A DNA stretch of 64,000 bases, from positions 174,666 to 238,665 of the forward strand of contig DATBGE010000082.1 of NCBI GenBank assembly GCA_036558125.1, written 5' to 3'. Position numbers and translations under genes: made by a program. Below the pieces are notes generated by a model that worked only from the letters and a program-made list of their open reading frames with translations, was not told the origin of the DNA and made no database searches. The DNA is from DATBGE01 sp036558125 (GTDB lineage Bacteria; Gemmatimonadota; Gemmatimonadetes; Gemmatimonadales; GWC2-71-9). Positions 11,204 to 20,085 of this stretch are shown in pieces; the stretch's first letter is position 1; every line of letters begins with the position of its first letter.

Positions 11204-11781
11204 GCGCCGACCGGGCGGCTCAGTCGCTTCGTGCCCTCGGGGCACTCGCCGAGCGTTGCGCGTCACTCGCCCCGCAAATCGAACGAATCGCTCGACGGTA
11301 TTCGGAGACGCTGCGACGGGGAGGCACGCTCTTCTTTGCCGGGAATGGAGGCAGCGCCGCCGATGCGCAGCATATCGCGGCGGAATACGTCGTCCGCCAT
11401 CAGCAGACACGTCCCGGTCTCGCGGCGCTTGCCCTGACGACCGACACCTCTCTTCTCACGGCCGCCTCCAACGACATGGGCTTCGAGGAGGTATTCGCTC
11501 GGCAGGTCGAGACTCTCTGCCGCCCGTCCGACCTCCTCGTTCTCCACAGCACGAGCGGAGAAAGCCCCAATCTTCTTGCGGCCGCCCGTGCGGCGCGGAA
11601 GCGCGGGGTCGCCATTGTTGCCCTGCTCGGCCGGGACGGTGGCACGCTCAAGGAGATCGTGGACGAGGCGCTCGTCGTGCCTTCGAATGAAACCGGCCGC
11701 ATTCAGGAAATGCACCTGGCGATCGAGCACGTGGTGTGTGAGCTGGTGGAGGGGGAGTTGGGGATAGGAGAGGTGAGGTAG
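11200..11781 (+). CDS. gmhA: SIS-domain phosphoheptose isomerase-like protein
   Basis: The 193-aa protein resembles GmhA, which converts sedoheptulose 7-phosphate to D-glycero-D-manno-heptose 7-phosphate for LPS-core or S-layer heptose. The SIS core is clear: LFFAGNGGSAADAQHIAAEYV, VLHSTSGESPNLLAA, and the C-terminal ETGRIQEMHLAIEHVVCELVE with the family Gln and His. DiaA, a SIS-domain replication initiator, is a related alternative. It overlaps the upstream phosphatase gene. Its stop TAG directly precedes heptad array C. Confidence 0.82.
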   Translation: MSADRAAQSLRALGALAERCASLAPQIERIARRYSETLRRGGTLFFAGNGGSAADAQHIAAEYVVRHQQTRPGLAALALTTDTSLLTAASNDMGFEEVFARQVETLCRPSDLLVLHSTSGESPNLLAAARAARKRGVAIVALLGRDGGTLKEIVDEALVVPSNETGRIQEMHLAIEHVVCELVEGELGIGEVR

Positions 11782-11858
11782 AATGGTGAATGGTGAATGG
11801 TGAACGGTGAACGGTGAACGGTGAACGGTGAACAGCTAACAGCTAACAGCTAACAGCT
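11782..11858 (+). repeat. Heptad tandem array C (AAYGGTG then AACAGCT)
   Basis: Eleven uninterrupted 7-base units start one base after the upstream stop codon: three AATGGTG, four AACGGTG and four AACAGCT. The phase never slips when the unit sequence changes. AACAGCT contains AGCTAAC in register, the reverse complement of the unit in array A, and the AACGGTG units match the GTTCAC-type units at the end of array A on the other strand. The array ends 31 bases before the SDR start. Confidence 0.92.
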
Positions 11859-11889
11859 AAACATCTATAGGCGGACTCACGGTGAGCCA

Positions 11890-12642
11890 ATGATCGAGCT
11901 GCGCAATCGTACCGCACTGGTGACCGGCGGCTCCCGGGGGATCGGGCGCGCGACGGCGTTACTGCTGGCGCGGGCCGGGGCGGATGTCGCCATCACCTAT
12001 CTGTCGAGGGCGGAGGATGCCGAGAAGGTCGTAGCCGAGATCCGAGGCATGGGGCGAAAAAGCTTTGCGGCGGGTGGCCATCTGGGAGATCCCACGAAGG
12101 TGGAAAAGATCTTCCAAACAGTGAAGCACGAGTTCGGCCGTGTCGACTTATTCATCGGTAACGCGGGGATCTGGCCCGAGGAGGACGTGCCGCTTCAGCA
12201 AATGGAATATCGACGCTGGCGAAGCACACTCGGCGCCAACCTCGACGCCATTTTCCTCACGACGAAGGCGGCGCTGGCGTTGATGCCGCCGGGAGGTCGG
12301 GTGGTTCTGGTGGGGAGCACGGCAGGCCAGAGAGGCGAGGCGATGCACGCCGACTACGCCGCCACCAAAGGAGCGATGATCTCGCTGGTCAAGTCGCTCT
12401 GCGTCGAGTGCGCACCGGGAATCACAGTCAACTGTGTCGCCCCGGGCTGGGTCGACACCGAAATGAGTGAGCCCGCCTTCGGCGACGGGGGCCGGGAGCG
12501 GATCGCCCAGGCGATTCCTCTGCGCCGGATCGCTTCGGCCGAGGACATCGCGGGACCGATCTTGTTTCTTTGCTCGGATCTCGCGCGGCACGTGACGGGC
12601 GAGATTCTGAATGTGAATGGGGGCAGCGTGTTGTGTGGGTGA
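11890..12642 (+). CDS. Short-chain dehydrogenase/reductase (FabG-like)
   Basis: The 250-aa classical SDR has an NAD(P)-binding TGGSRGIG motif near residue 12, an NAG motif (FIGNAGIW), the catalytic Y156/K160 pair (DYAATK), and NCVAPGWVDTEM after the active site. This is the size and layout of 3-oxoacyl-ACP reductase, but many SDR substrates look alike and no acp or fabD lies nearby. An ATAG-rich stretch (11861-11870) after the heptad array could hold the promoter. The asparaginase gene starts 10 bases downstream, so the two are probably co-transcribed. Confidence 0.85.
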   Translation: MIELRNRTALVTGGSRGIGRATALLLARAGADVAITYLSRAEDAEKVVAEIRGMGRKSFAAGGHLGDPTKVEKIFQTVKHEFGRVDLFIGNAGIWPEEDVPLQQMEYRRWRSTLGANLDAIFLTTKAALALMPPGGRVVLVGSTAGQRGEAMHADYAATKGAMISLVKSLCVECAPGITVNCVAPGWVDTEMSEPAFGDGGRERIAQAIPLRRIASAEDIAGPILFLCSDLARHVTGEILNVNGGSVLCG

Positions 12643-12652
12643 TTGACCCCTC

Positions 12653-13615
12653 ATGATCCACCTCATCTTCACCGGCGGTACCATCTCGATGCAGCGCGAT
12701 GCTGCGGCGGGCGGTAAGGTGCCCACCCTGGACGGTAAGGATCTGGTGAGCCTGGCGCCGGGGTTACGGGATTTGGCCCCGCTTGAGATCGACGATTGGG
12801 GTCGCTTCCCGGCCTGTCACATGGATCAGGCCAAGCTCTGGGAGCTGCGGGAACATGTGCGCCGTGTCGCCACCGTCTCGAAAGCCGCCGTACCTCCGAG
12901 TGGCATCGTCATCACTCACGGCACCGATACGATCGAAGAAACCGGATACCTCCTTGCCCGGACCCTCGATCTGAAACTGCCGATCGTCATTACGGGTGCG
13001 ATGCTGACGTCGGGGGATCCCGGCTGGGATGGGCCTCGCAACCTCACCGATGCCGTTCGAGTCGCCAGTAATGCGGGCAGCAAGGAACGCGGCGTGCTGG
13101 TCGCGTTTGCCGGCCAGGTCTTCGCCGCTCACCAGGCCGTGAAAACCCACACCTCCGATCTCGACGCTTTCTCGGCGCCGCATGCGGCGGCGTTGGGGAC
13201 GGTCTCCGCGGCGGGTGTCGAGTATCAAGCGGCCGCGGCAAAGCCCAAGGCAGTTACTCCACCCGGACTGACGGCCCGCGTCGCGATGATTCCGGTGATC
13301 ACAGGCGACAATGGCGAGTTGCTCGATCGCGCCTTCCCCTCCTTCGACGGAGTCGTCGTAGTCGGCTACGGAACCGGCAACTGCCCACCGGGCATCCTCC
13401 CCGCCGTGCGGCGCTGGCTCGACGCCGGGAAGCCGGTAGTCCTGGCCAGTCGCTGCATCCGTGGCGAAGTGAGCGCGACCTACGCCTTCCCGGGAGCCGG
13501 TGGGGATCTGATCCGGATGGGCGTCTTGCCAGCCGGTCCCCGCGCTCCCTCTCAGGCGCGGATGGAGCTGGCGATTTGTTTGTCAGCAGGGGTGAGTTAT
13601 GGGGTCAGGGAGTAG
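12653..13615 (+). CDS. L-asparaginase family protein
   Basis: Asparaginases hydrolyse asparagine to aspartate and ammonia. The 320-aa protein shows the two family signatures: TGGTIS with the nucleophile T10, and THGTDTIEETGY with T91-D92. The later segment GDPGWDGPRNL corresponds to the family's DGP-N region. No signal peptide is seen, so it is predicted to be cytoplasmic. The pairing with an SDR ten bases upstream gives no clear pathway. The stop TAG is itself part of the first unit of heptad array D. Confidence 0.88.
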   Translation: MIHLIFTGGTISMQRDAAAGGKVPTLDGKDLVSLAPGLRDLAPLEIDDWGRFPACHMDQAKLWELREHVRRVATVSKAAVPPSGIVITHGTDTIEETGYLLARTLDLKLPIVITGAMLTSGDPGWDGPRNLTDAVRVASNAGSKERGVLVAFAGQVFAAHQAVKTHTSDLDAFSAPHAAALGTVSAAGVEYQAAAAKPKAVTPPGLTARVAMIPVITGDNGELLDRAFPSFDGVVVVGYGTGNCPPGILPAVRRWLDAGKPVVLASRCIRGEVSATYAFPGAGGDLIRMGVLPAGPRAPSQARMELAICLSAGVSYGVRE

Positions 13616-13745
13616 GGAATAGGGAGTAGGGTGTGGGTATGGTGTGTGACGTGTAGTGGTGGGGATAAAGCAAAGATCTGAAGGGCCTCGCCCTACTCCC
13701 TACAACCTACGCCCTACCACCTATCTCCCTACTCCCTCTGTCCCA
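13608..13745. repeat. Heptad array D with inverted arms (TAGGGAG type)
   Basis: The forward arm (13608-13649) has units AGGGAGT/AGGGAAT/AGGGTGT with period 7 and includes the asparaginase stop. After about 40 bases without clear pattern comes a reverse arm (about 13690-13738) with units CTACTCC, CTACAAC, CTACGCC and CTACCAC, the complementary type. It ends just before the cca promoter-like box. Confidence 0.85.
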
Positions 13746-13760
13746 TCCGCCATCCACTCT

Positions 13761-13768
13761 TACTTTTC
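13761..13768 (+). promoter_or_regulatory. TAnnTTYC box immediately before cca
   Basis: TACTTTTC ends 5 bases before the cca ATG. No ribosome binding site lies between, which fits leaderless transcription. Confidence 0.4.
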
Positions 13769-13773
13769 CACCC

Positions 13774-15054
13774 ATGCATTTCCCTGATCGCCTCGAAATT
13801 CCCGAAGATGTCCTGGAGATTGCCGAGACGTTGCACGGCGCCGGTTACGAGGCGTGGTGTGTTGGCGGCGCTATCCGGGACACCCTTCTGGGCGAGGCGA
13901 ACACCGATTACGACGTGGCGACATCGGCGACGCCCGAGGTCGTTAAGAAGCTCTTCGAGCACACCGTGCCGGTGGGAGAGCGGTTTGGCACGGTGGCGGT
14001 GCGGACTCGCCGGCGTCATCACGAAGTCACTACGTTCCGCAAAGATGTTTCGACCGACGGTCGGCACGCGGTCGTGGAGTACGGGGCATCGCTCGACGAG
14101 GATCTCGCCCGGCGCGATTTCACCGTCAACGCGATTGCCTATGAGCCGCTTCGGCACGAGTGGCGGGACCTGTTCGATGGACTGGCCGATCTCGAAGCCG
14201 GCGTGATCCGTGCCGTCGGTGTGCCGCTCGAGCGGTTCCGAGAGGACTACCTCCGGATTCTGCGGGCCATTCGCTTCGCAGCCCGTTTCGGGTTCACTAT
14301 TGATCCGGGCACCTGGGAAGCGGCTCGGGAGGCGACGCCGGGACTGGCTCAACTCTCCGCCGAACGAGTGCGGGAGGAGTGGTACAAGGGATTGCGCGGC
14401 TCCCGCTCGATCAAGCGCCTCGTCGAGCTGTGGTGGGATAGTGGTGCCGCGGCCATCCTTCTCCCTGAATTGCTGAAGGAGGGTCCTGAACCCTCAGGTC
14501 CACTCGATACGACGCCGGAGAACCCACTGCTCCGACGGCACGAACTGGTGGGTCGGATGGGGCAGCAGGCCGCTTCGCTGGCGAACCGCGCCGAAGATCG
14601 AGGGACGATGGTGCGCCGCGATCCGGTCCTGCTCACCACCTTGCTCTGTCTCGATCCGGTCGGTGTGCTGGTGCGACTCAAGGCCTCGGGCTCTGATATT
14701 GCCCGGGCGGCCGCGGTGTTGTCCGGCCCATCTGAGCCCCCCTCACTCAGTGTCATGGCTGTCCGACGTTGGATGGCCGCAGTGGGTGACGCGGCCGACG
14801 ATCTAACGGCGATCTGGCACATGCGTAACGGCGTCGAACCTCTCTGGGAGCCCGTCATGCGAGGCATTCGGGAACGGGGCGAGCCGCTGACCCGTCGGAT
14901 GCTGGCCGTGACCGGCGGCGATCTTCAGGCCGTCGGCATCGCGCCGGGTCCGGGGATGGGCCATGTCCTCGATCGCCTGCTGGCGCTCGTCGTGGATGAT
15001 CCCTCTCAGAACACCCGCGAAACCCTGCTAGCCCACGCCCGGAAGCTCGCGTGA
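13774..15054 (+). CDS. cca: CCA tRNA nucleotidyltransferase
   Basis: The enzyme adds or repairs the 3' CCA of tRNAs, which is consistent with the one tRNA gene here lacking an encoded CCA. The 426-aa class II nucleotidyltransferase has the CVGGAIRDTLLG motif, the catalytic DYDVAT acidic motif, the RRDFTVNAIAY motif, and the RILRAIRFAARFGF segment. Poly(A) polymerase (PcnB) is a close paralogue and cannot be fully excluded, but no N-terminal extension typical of it is present. The end overlaps the ZIP gene by GTGA. Confidence 0.92.
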   Translation: MHFPDRLEIPEDVLEIAETLHGAGYEAWCVGGAIRDTLLGEANTDYDVATSATPEVVKKLFEHTVPVGERFGTVAVRTRRRHHEVTTFRKDVSTDGRHAVVEYGASLDEDLARRDFTVNAIAYEPLRHEWRDLFDGLADLEAGVIRAVGVPLERFREDYLRILRAIRFAARFGFTIDPGTWEAAREATPGLAQLSAERVREEWYKGLRGSRSIKRLVELWWDSGAAAILLPELLKEGPEPSGPLDTTPENPLLRRHELVGRMGQQAASLANRAEDRGTMVRRDPVLLTTLLCLDPVGVLVRLKASGSDIARAAAVLSGPSEPPSLSVMAVRRWMAAVGDAADDLTAIWHMRNGVEPLWEPVMRGIRERGEPLTRRMLAVTGGDLQAVGIAPGPGMGHVLDRLLALVVDDPSQNTRETLLAHARKLA

Positions 15055-15767
15055 ACGCACTGTACTTCGCGCTGGTTGCCGCGGCGGCGAACGTCGTCGG
15101 TGCCCTGGCCGTGGTGCGCCATGAGCGGCGCAGCCTCGTGGTCATCGAGACCTTCATGGCGTTCGGGGCCGGCTTCATGCTCGCGGTGGCGCTGGTGGAG
15201 GTGGCGCCCGAAGCGTGGGCGCGCGGGGGCCAGGCCCCGCTCTACATGTTGCTCGGTTACCTGGCGGTTCACTTCACGCAGCACGCCTTCGTCCCCCACT
15301 TTCATTTCGGTGAAGAGACCCATCGCGTCTCGGCCGGCGCAGGGCTCACCGCCCTGATCGGACTCCTGCTCCACACCTTCTTCGACGGGGTTGCGATTGC
15401 GAGCGGCTTTGCCGTCTCCAGCGAGCTGGGCCTGCTGCTGTTTGTGGCGGTATTTCTCCACAAACTCCCCGAGGGAGTCGCCATGGCCAGTGTGGCACTC
15501 GCGAGCGGGCAGGGACGCCGCCGCGCCCTGCTGGCCGCCGGAGCGCTGGGCATCGCGACGATCGTCGGAGTCGTGCTGACCGACACGCTGGCACCGCTTC
15601 AGGCTCACGGCCTGGCGCTTTCCGCTGGCGTCACGATCTACGTGGCCGCCTCCAACCTCGTTCCCGCGGTGCAGCGGAGGCATGGCTGGCGAATGCCCCT
15701 TGCCCTGCTGGGTGGGGCGGTGGCCTTCTTCCTCAGCAAGGTTCTGGTGGAGGCGGGGATGCGGTGA
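15051..15767 (+). CDS. ZIP family divalent metal transporter
   Basis: The 238-aa membrane protein is of the ZIP family, which imports zinc or other divalent cations. About eight hydrophobic segments can be traced. The metal-site helices are recognisable as LLHTFFDGVAIASGF (TM4) and FLHKLPEGVAMASV (TM5, the HKLPEG signature). A histidine-rich loop (HFTQHAFVPHFHFGEETH) lies between TM3 and TM4. The GTG start overlaps the cca stop. Substrate specificity cannot be read from the sequence. Confidence 0.88.
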   Translation: MNALYFALVAAAANVVGALAVVRHERRSLVVIETFMAFGAGFMLAVALVEVAPEAWARGGQAPLYMLLGYLAVHFTQHAFVPHFHFGEETHRVSAGAGLTALIGLLLHTFFDGVAIASGFAVSSELGLLLFVAVFLHKLPEGVAMASVALASGQGRRRALLAAGALGIATIVGVVLTDTLAPLQAHGLALSAGVTIYVAASNLVPAVQRRHGWRMPLALLGGAVAFFLSKVLVEAGMR

Positions 15768-15776
15768 TGCGGGAAT

Positions 15777-15784
15777 TATCTTTC
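15777..15784 (+). promoter_or_regulatory. TAnnTTYC box immediately before rarA
   Basis: TATCTTTC ends 4 bases before the rarA ATG with no ribosome site between, the third such case in the window. The preceding GGGAATTATC is nearly repeated before the LEA14-like gene (17131-17140). Confidence 0.45.
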
Positions 15785-15788
15785 TAGC

Positions 15789-17126
15789 ATGAGTCAGTCG
15801 TCGCTGTTCACCCTGCCGGAGCCGTTGGCGGCGCGGATGCGCCCGCGCACTCTCGAGGAATGCGTCGGGCAGGAGCATCTGCTGGCGCCCGGCCGTCCCC
15901 TGGGCGATGCCATTCGGCGAGGCGATGTCGGCAGCTGCATCTTCTGGGGCCCACCCGGCAGCGGCAAGACCACCATCGCACGCCTGATCGCGCAGTACAC
16001 CGACCGCGAATTCGTCGAATTCAGCGCCGTCGTGGATGGGGTTCCCCGGGTCCGGGAAATCATCAAGGAAGCCGAAGCACGCCGCACGTTGGGCCGTGGG
16101 ACGGTGCTCTTTTGCGATGAGATCCATCGCTTCAACCGGGCGCAACAGGATGCCTTCCTCCCCCACGTCGAACGCGCCACCGTCACTCTGATCGGTGCCA
16201 CGACCGAGAACCCCAGCTTCGAACTGAACGGCTCGCTTCTGAGCCGCTGCACGGTCTATGTGCTCCAGCCGCTCACTCCTGCGGCGATCTTCACCGTCCT
16301 CCAACGGACGCTGGAGGACTCCGAGCGGGGCCTGGGACAGCTTGAGCTCAAAGTTCCTGACGACGCTCTCGAACTGCTGGCCGAACAGTCGGACGGTGAC
16401 GCGCGCCGGGCCTTGGCTGCGTTGGAGCTGGCTGCTCAGCAGGCCGGACCGCGAGGAAGCGTCACCCGCGAGGCGATGGCCGAGGCCCTCTCGCGCCGGA
16501 TCGCGGTATACGACAAGGGTCGCGAGGAGCATTTCAACATGCTCTCCGCGTATCACAAGTCGCTCCGAGGAAGCGATCCACAGGGTGCGTTGTACTGGAT
16601 GGCTCGGATGCTCGAGGGTGGCGAAGATCCCATGACGCTTTTCCGGAGGGCGATCGCCATGGCGGCGGAGGACGTTGGCCTGGCCGACCCCGATGCTCTG
16701 CGGCTCGCGATCGCGGCGCGGGACGCGTACCACATGCTTGGAGCGCCGGAGGGATACCTGCCACTCGCCGAGATGACGATCTATCTCGCGACGGCGCCCA
16801 AATCCAACCGGACGGTGGTGGCACTGCAGGCCGCCCTGGATGCGGCGCGGGAGACCCCCGCGGCTCCGGTCCCGATGCACATCCGAAACGCGCCAACCGG
16901 CCTGATGAAGCAGCTGGGTTACGGGGCCGGCTACCAGTACGCCCATGATTCCCCGACCGGGTTTATCCCCCAGGAGTATCTTCCCGACGTCCTCAAGGGT
17001 CGGCTGTTCTACGAGCCACACTCGGTCGGATTCGAGAAGCGGATCCGGGAGCGGATGGAATACTGGGACCAGCAGCGGGAACGTGATGCCGGCATTCTCA
17101 AAAAAGGAGGGGAACCAGAGCGGTGA
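15789..17126 (+). CDS. rarA: Replication-associated recombination protein A (RarA/MgsA)
   Basis: This AAA+ ATPase is related to clamp loaders and acts at stalled replication forks. The 445-aa protein is full length. It has the N-terminal LAARMRPRTLEECVGQEHLL, Walker A GPPGSGKT (residues 54-61), Walker B/DEIHRFN with D110-E111, the TTENPSFELN sensor-1 region, and the C-terminal tetramerisation part ending in a VGFEKRIRERMEYW segment. It has no upstream ribosome site. Confidence 0.95.
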   Translation: MSQSSLFTLPEPLAARMRPRTLEECVGQEHLLAPGRPLGDAIRRGDVGSCIFWGPPGSGKTTIARLIAQYTDREFVEFSAVVDGVPRVREIIKEAEARRTLGRGTVLFCDEIHRFNRAQQDAFLPHVERATVTLIGATTENPSFELNGSLLSRCTVYVLQPLTPAAIFTVLQRTLEDSERGLGQLELKVPDDALELLAEQSDGDARRALAALELAAQQAGPRGSVTREAMAEALSRRIAVYDKGREEHFNMLSAYHKSLRGSDPQGALYWMARMLEGGEDPMTLFRRAIAMAAEDVGLADPDALRLAIAARDAYHMLGAPEGYLPLAEMTIYLATAPKSNRTVVALQAALDAARETPAAPVPMHIRNAPTGLMKQLGYGAGYQYAHDSPTGFIPQEYLPDVLKGRLFYEPHSVGFEKRIRERMEYWDQQRERDAGILKKGGEPER

Positions 17127-17136
17127 GATCCGGGAT

Positions 17137-17144
17137 TATCTTTG
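17137..17144 (+). promoter_or_regulatory. TAnnTTTG promoter-like element
   Basis: TATCTTTG matches the TAnnTTTG -7 element described for Bacteroidota promoters. It lies 27 bases before the lipoprotein ATG. A second exact copy precedes the second beta-barrel gene at 42129. No clear TTG-type upstream element is visible here. Confidence 0.4.
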
Positions 17145-17171
17145 GGCGTCTCTAGAAACCAGGACGCGTCC

Positions 17172-17630
17172 ATGTCACGCGCTGCACATTTGACCCTGAT
17201 GACCCTGCTGCTGGCCGCTTGCGGCAGTGGCAGTGTTTCTCCTTCCAATTTTCTTCAACCTCAGGTCAATCTCCGCCAGGTCAAGCTCCGCACGGCGGGG
17301 ATCACCGGCGGTACTCTGGATGCACAACTCGCCATTGCCAACCCGAATCACATCGAGGTGAAGGGGGCCAAGCTCTCGGCCGGGCTCGACCTCTCGGGCC
17401 AGCACTTCGGTGACCTTGTCACCACCGATGCCTTCACCCTGACGAAGGAAGACACGACACTCATCACCCTCCCTCTGACCTTCAAGTGGGCCGACATGGC
17501 CTCGGCGGCCAAGAACATCCTCGGCTATGGTGAGGTGAACTATCACCTGGCAGGCACCATGTCGGTGACCACGCCATTGACGATCGAGGTGCCCTTCACG
17601 AAAGACGGAACTGTTTCGGTGGTTCAATGA
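17172..17630 (+). CDS. LEA14-like lipoprotein
   Basis: The 152-aa predicted lipoprotein has a short basic N-terminus, hydrophobic core and lipobox LAAC with Cys17. The mature part reads as a LEA14/WHy-type beta-sandwich: QVNLRQVKLRTAGITGGTLDAQLAIANPNHIEV is the typical first half of that fold. The role of bacterial LEA14-like proteins is unclear; desiccation or envelope-stress functions are proposed for the superfamily. The ATG at 17172 is preferred over a TTG at 17142 because it gives the proper signal peptide. The end overlaps hflX by ATGA. Confidence 0.8.
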   Translation: MSRAAHLTLMTLLLAACGSGSVSPSNFLQPQVNLRQVKLRTAGITGGTLDAQLAIANPNHIEVKGAKLSAGLDLSGQHFGDLVTTDAFTLTKEDTTLITLPLTFKWADMASAAKNILGYGEVNYHLAGTMSVTTPLTIEVPFTKDGTVSVVQ

Positions 17631-18940
17631 TCGAGATCCAGGCGCCGATCGAGCGTGCCATCCTGATGGGCGCTCCGCGGAAGGGCTCCCCCGACGCGCA
17701 GAACGTCACCGAACACCTGGATGAGCTCGCTCGCCTCGCCGATACGGCGGGAGCCGACGTCGTTGGGCGGCTGACCCAGCAGGTTCCTTCTCCCCATCCG
17801 GCGACACTGATCGGAGAAGGCAAGGTCGAGGAGCTGCGTGCCCTAGTCGAAGAACGGGGTGCAACACTGGTGATCTTCGACGAAGAGCTGTCACCGGTAC
17901 AAGGAGCCAACCTCGAGCGGGAGCTCTCGCGGCGGGTGATGGACCGGGCCGAGCTCATTCTCGACATCTTCTCGACCCGGGCCCGGACCCATGAGGCCAA
18001 GCTGCAGGTGGAGTTGGCCCAGCTCGAGTATCTGCTCCCTCGACTCACGCGGATGTGGACTCACCTTTCGCGTATTCGAGGCGGTATCGGACTCAGAGGC
18101 CCCGGCGAAACCCAGCTGGAAACCGACCGCCGGATCATCCGGCGCAAGATCCAGGGACTCCGGGCCAAGCTGCGCGAGGTCGAACGTCACCGGGCGGTCT
18201 TACGGGCGGGACGCCAGCCGCTCCTGAACGCCGCCCTGGTCGGCTATACCAATGCCGGCAAGTCGAGCATTCTACGGATGCTCACCGGTGAGAATGAGAT
18301 CTTCGTAGAGGACCGGCTCTTTGCGACGCTCGACACACTGACGCGCGAGGTGGATCTGGGCGCCGGATCGAGAGCGCGGGTCTCCGACACCGTGGGCTTC
18401 ATCCGGAAATTGCCCCACCACCTGGTGGCAAGCTTCCGCGCCACTCTCGAAGAGGTGCGGGAGGCCGACGTTTTACTCCATGTGGTTGATGCCAGTCATC
18501 CGGGTTGGGACGAGCAGTATCGAGTCGTCGAGCAGGTTCTCGCCGAGATCGGCATCGAAGACCGACCGGTGGTACCGGTATTCAACAAGATGGATCAGGT
18601 ACGGGACCCGGCTGCCCTCACGACCAGGGTAAAGGAGTTGTACCCCGACGCGGTTCTGACCAGCACGATGCGCATAGACGGGTTGGAGACCCTGAAAGCG
18701 GCCCTCCGCGCTCGAGAACAGGAAGTTCGGCCGGCGGTGACGGTACGGTTGCCGATGTCCGATGGAGCCCGGCTCGCGGCGCTCTACCGTCACGGCGAAG
18801 TGCTGGGACTGGCTGCCGCAGGCGACCAGAACGAGATAACGGTGCGACTCGACGGATGGCGGGTGGAACAGCTGCGGAAGGAAGGGGTGGAGGTGGTGGC
18901 GAGCCGCCCGCCGCGGAGGCGACGGGCGGGAGCAGAGTGA
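17627..18940 (+). CDS. hflX: GTPase HflX
   Basis: HflX is a ribosome-associated GTPase that splits stalled or stressed ribosomes. The 437-aa protein has the N-terminal HflX domain (HPATLIGEGKVEEL), the coiled linker RGGIGLRGPGETQLETDRR, and the G domain with G1 GYTNAGKSS (206-214), the DTVGFIRKLPHHL G3 region and NKMD (G4). The start overlaps the LEA14-like gene. It ends 5 bases before the convergent isocitrate lyase gene, with no obvious terminator between. Confidence 0.95.
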   Translation: MIEIQAPIERAILMGAPRKGSPDAQNVTEHLDELARLADTAGADVVGRLTQQVPSPHPATLIGEGKVEELRALVEERGATLVIFDEELSPVQGANLERELSRRVMDRAELILDIFSTRARTHEAKLQVELAQLEYLLPRLTRMWTHLSRIRGGIGLRGPGETQLETDRRIIRRKIQGLRAKLREVERHRAVLRAGRQPLLNAALVGYTNAGKSSILRMLTGENEIFVEDRLFATLDTLTREVDLGAGSRARVSDTVGFIRKLPHHLVASFRATLEEVREADVLLHVVDASHPGWDEQYRVVEQVLAEIGIEDRPVVPVFNKMDQVRDPAALTTRVKELYPDAVLTSTMRIDGLETLKAALRAREQEVRPAVTVRLPMSDGARLAALYRHGEVLGLAAAGDQNEITVRLDGWRVEQLRKEGVEVVASRPPRRRRAGAE

Positions 18941-18945
18941 GAGAC

Positions 18946-20085
18946 TCACTCCGCCTTCGCGCTGAGAACCTGCTCCAGCAACAGCCACCGGTTCATCCCC
19001 GCAAACTTCTGATGCATCTTGGTCATCGGCGGCCCACCGGCGGCGCCGTCTTCCTCGATCTGCAGATCGGCCAGGGCTTCGAGGCCTATCGTCAGGAACT
19101 TGCGCAGCCCCTTCTCCAGCGCGAGCCCGGCCGTCCGGAAGTTGAATAAGGTGGAGAACTGGAGTGTGAAGCCCAGGTCCGCCAGCTGCTGGTTGGTAAT
19201 CAGGGTCCCGGCCTGCTTGGCTTTCCCGAAATAGAGGGACGGCGAAAGGTTGAAGCCCAGCATCTGGTCGGGGTAGTACTTGCGCACGCCCTCGCTGAAG
19301 GCCTGAGGCTGCTCCAGCTCCACGTTGTTGAACTCCGGCCAGATGACGTCGCAGCCCAGCTCCGCCGCTTCCCACGCATCCTCCACCGCCATCTGCACTC
19401 CGCCCGAGGACTGGCCGGGAAGCGCGCCGTCGATCGAGTCGGTGCGGGCGATGATGACGAGATCGATGCCGGTGGCCTGGCACGCTGCCTTGATGGCCTT
19501 GAGCTTGGCGATCCAGTCGGCGCGAGGAACCAGGACCTTGTCCCGCTTCGCCTTTCCGACGTTGACGATGTGGCCGCAGGTCCGATTGGCGGGATCCTGG
19601 TTCTCCAGGTGCACGCCCGCCGCGCGGGCCCGGATGAGTTCCGTCGCGAGAGAGAAGGTCTGGGTCGGCCCGCCGAATCCGGCTTCCATGTCCACGAACA
19701 TCGGCGGCACCGACAACAGCTCCCGACCTTCGGTGTCGTAGTAGTGGGTGTGGCGAGCTCCTTCGATCCCCTTCCACATCTCCTCAACCAATTCCACCAT
19801 CTGGTGGGAGTGGTAGATGCCAATGTCGGGGAACATGTTCTTGGTGGCGGCGAGCTGCCAACCACTTCCATAGAGCGCCTTGAAGCCGAGCCGGGTCATC
19901 AGTGCCGCGGTAAACGCGTCATAAGCGCCGGCGGTGTGGACGTAAGATTTGCGAGCGCGAGCTTCGTGCAGCAGCCGCCGGAGTTTGGCGCTGGGCTGCT
20001 CCTGCTCGGGCGGAGCCAGCAACCGCGCCACCTCGGCCTTGGGGTAGACGGCGTTCTTGTTGGCTGGGGGTGTCGCAGTAGCCAT
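18946..20085 (-). CDS. aceA: Isocitrate lyase (ICL/PEP mutase superfamily)
   Basis: Isocitrate lyase cleaves isocitrate to glyoxylate and succinate in the glyoxylate shunt. The 379-aa protein shows the superfamily barrel: YGSGWQLAA near the N-terminus, VDMEAGFGG (metal-binding acid), CGH in NRTCGHIVN (the active-site Cys region), VIIARTDSIDG, and NLSPSLYFG late in the barrel. It is shorter than E. coli AceA. The lysines usually preceding the active-site CGH are replaced by NRT, so 2-methylisocitrate lyase-like activity should be kept in mind. The ATG at 20085 follows a GGGAGAGA-like ribosome site. No malate synthase is in the window. Confidence 0.8.
   Translation of the reverse strand: MATATPPANKNAVYPKAEVARLLAPPEQEQPSAKLRRLLHEARARKSYVHTAGAYDAFTAALMTRLGFKALYGSGWQLAATKNMFPDIGIYHSHQMVELVEEMWKGIEGARHTHYYDTEGRELLSVPPMFVDMEAGFGGPTQTFSLATELIRARAAGVHLENQDPANRTCGHIVNVGKAKRDKVLVPRADWIAKLKAIKAACQATGIDLVIIARTDSIDGALPGQSSGGVQMAVEDAWEAAELGCDVIWPEFNNVELEQPQAFSEGVRKYYPDQMLGFNLSPSLYFGKAKQAGTLITNQQLADLGFTLQFSTLFNFRTAGLALEKGLRKFLTIGLEALADLQIEEDGAAGGPPMTKMHQKFAGMNRWLLLEQVLSAKAE

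Noticed and set aside
11782..11858. CRISPR array at the regular repeats
   Set aside because: The units are 7 bases without spacers, there are no cas genes, and the sequence is a simple tandem repeat.
18473..19777. A 434-codon reverse-strand frame bridging hflX and isocitrate lyase
   Set aside because: It overlaps both well-supported genes in a different frame, and its composition (Arg, Gly, Ser rich) is typical of frame-shifted reading.
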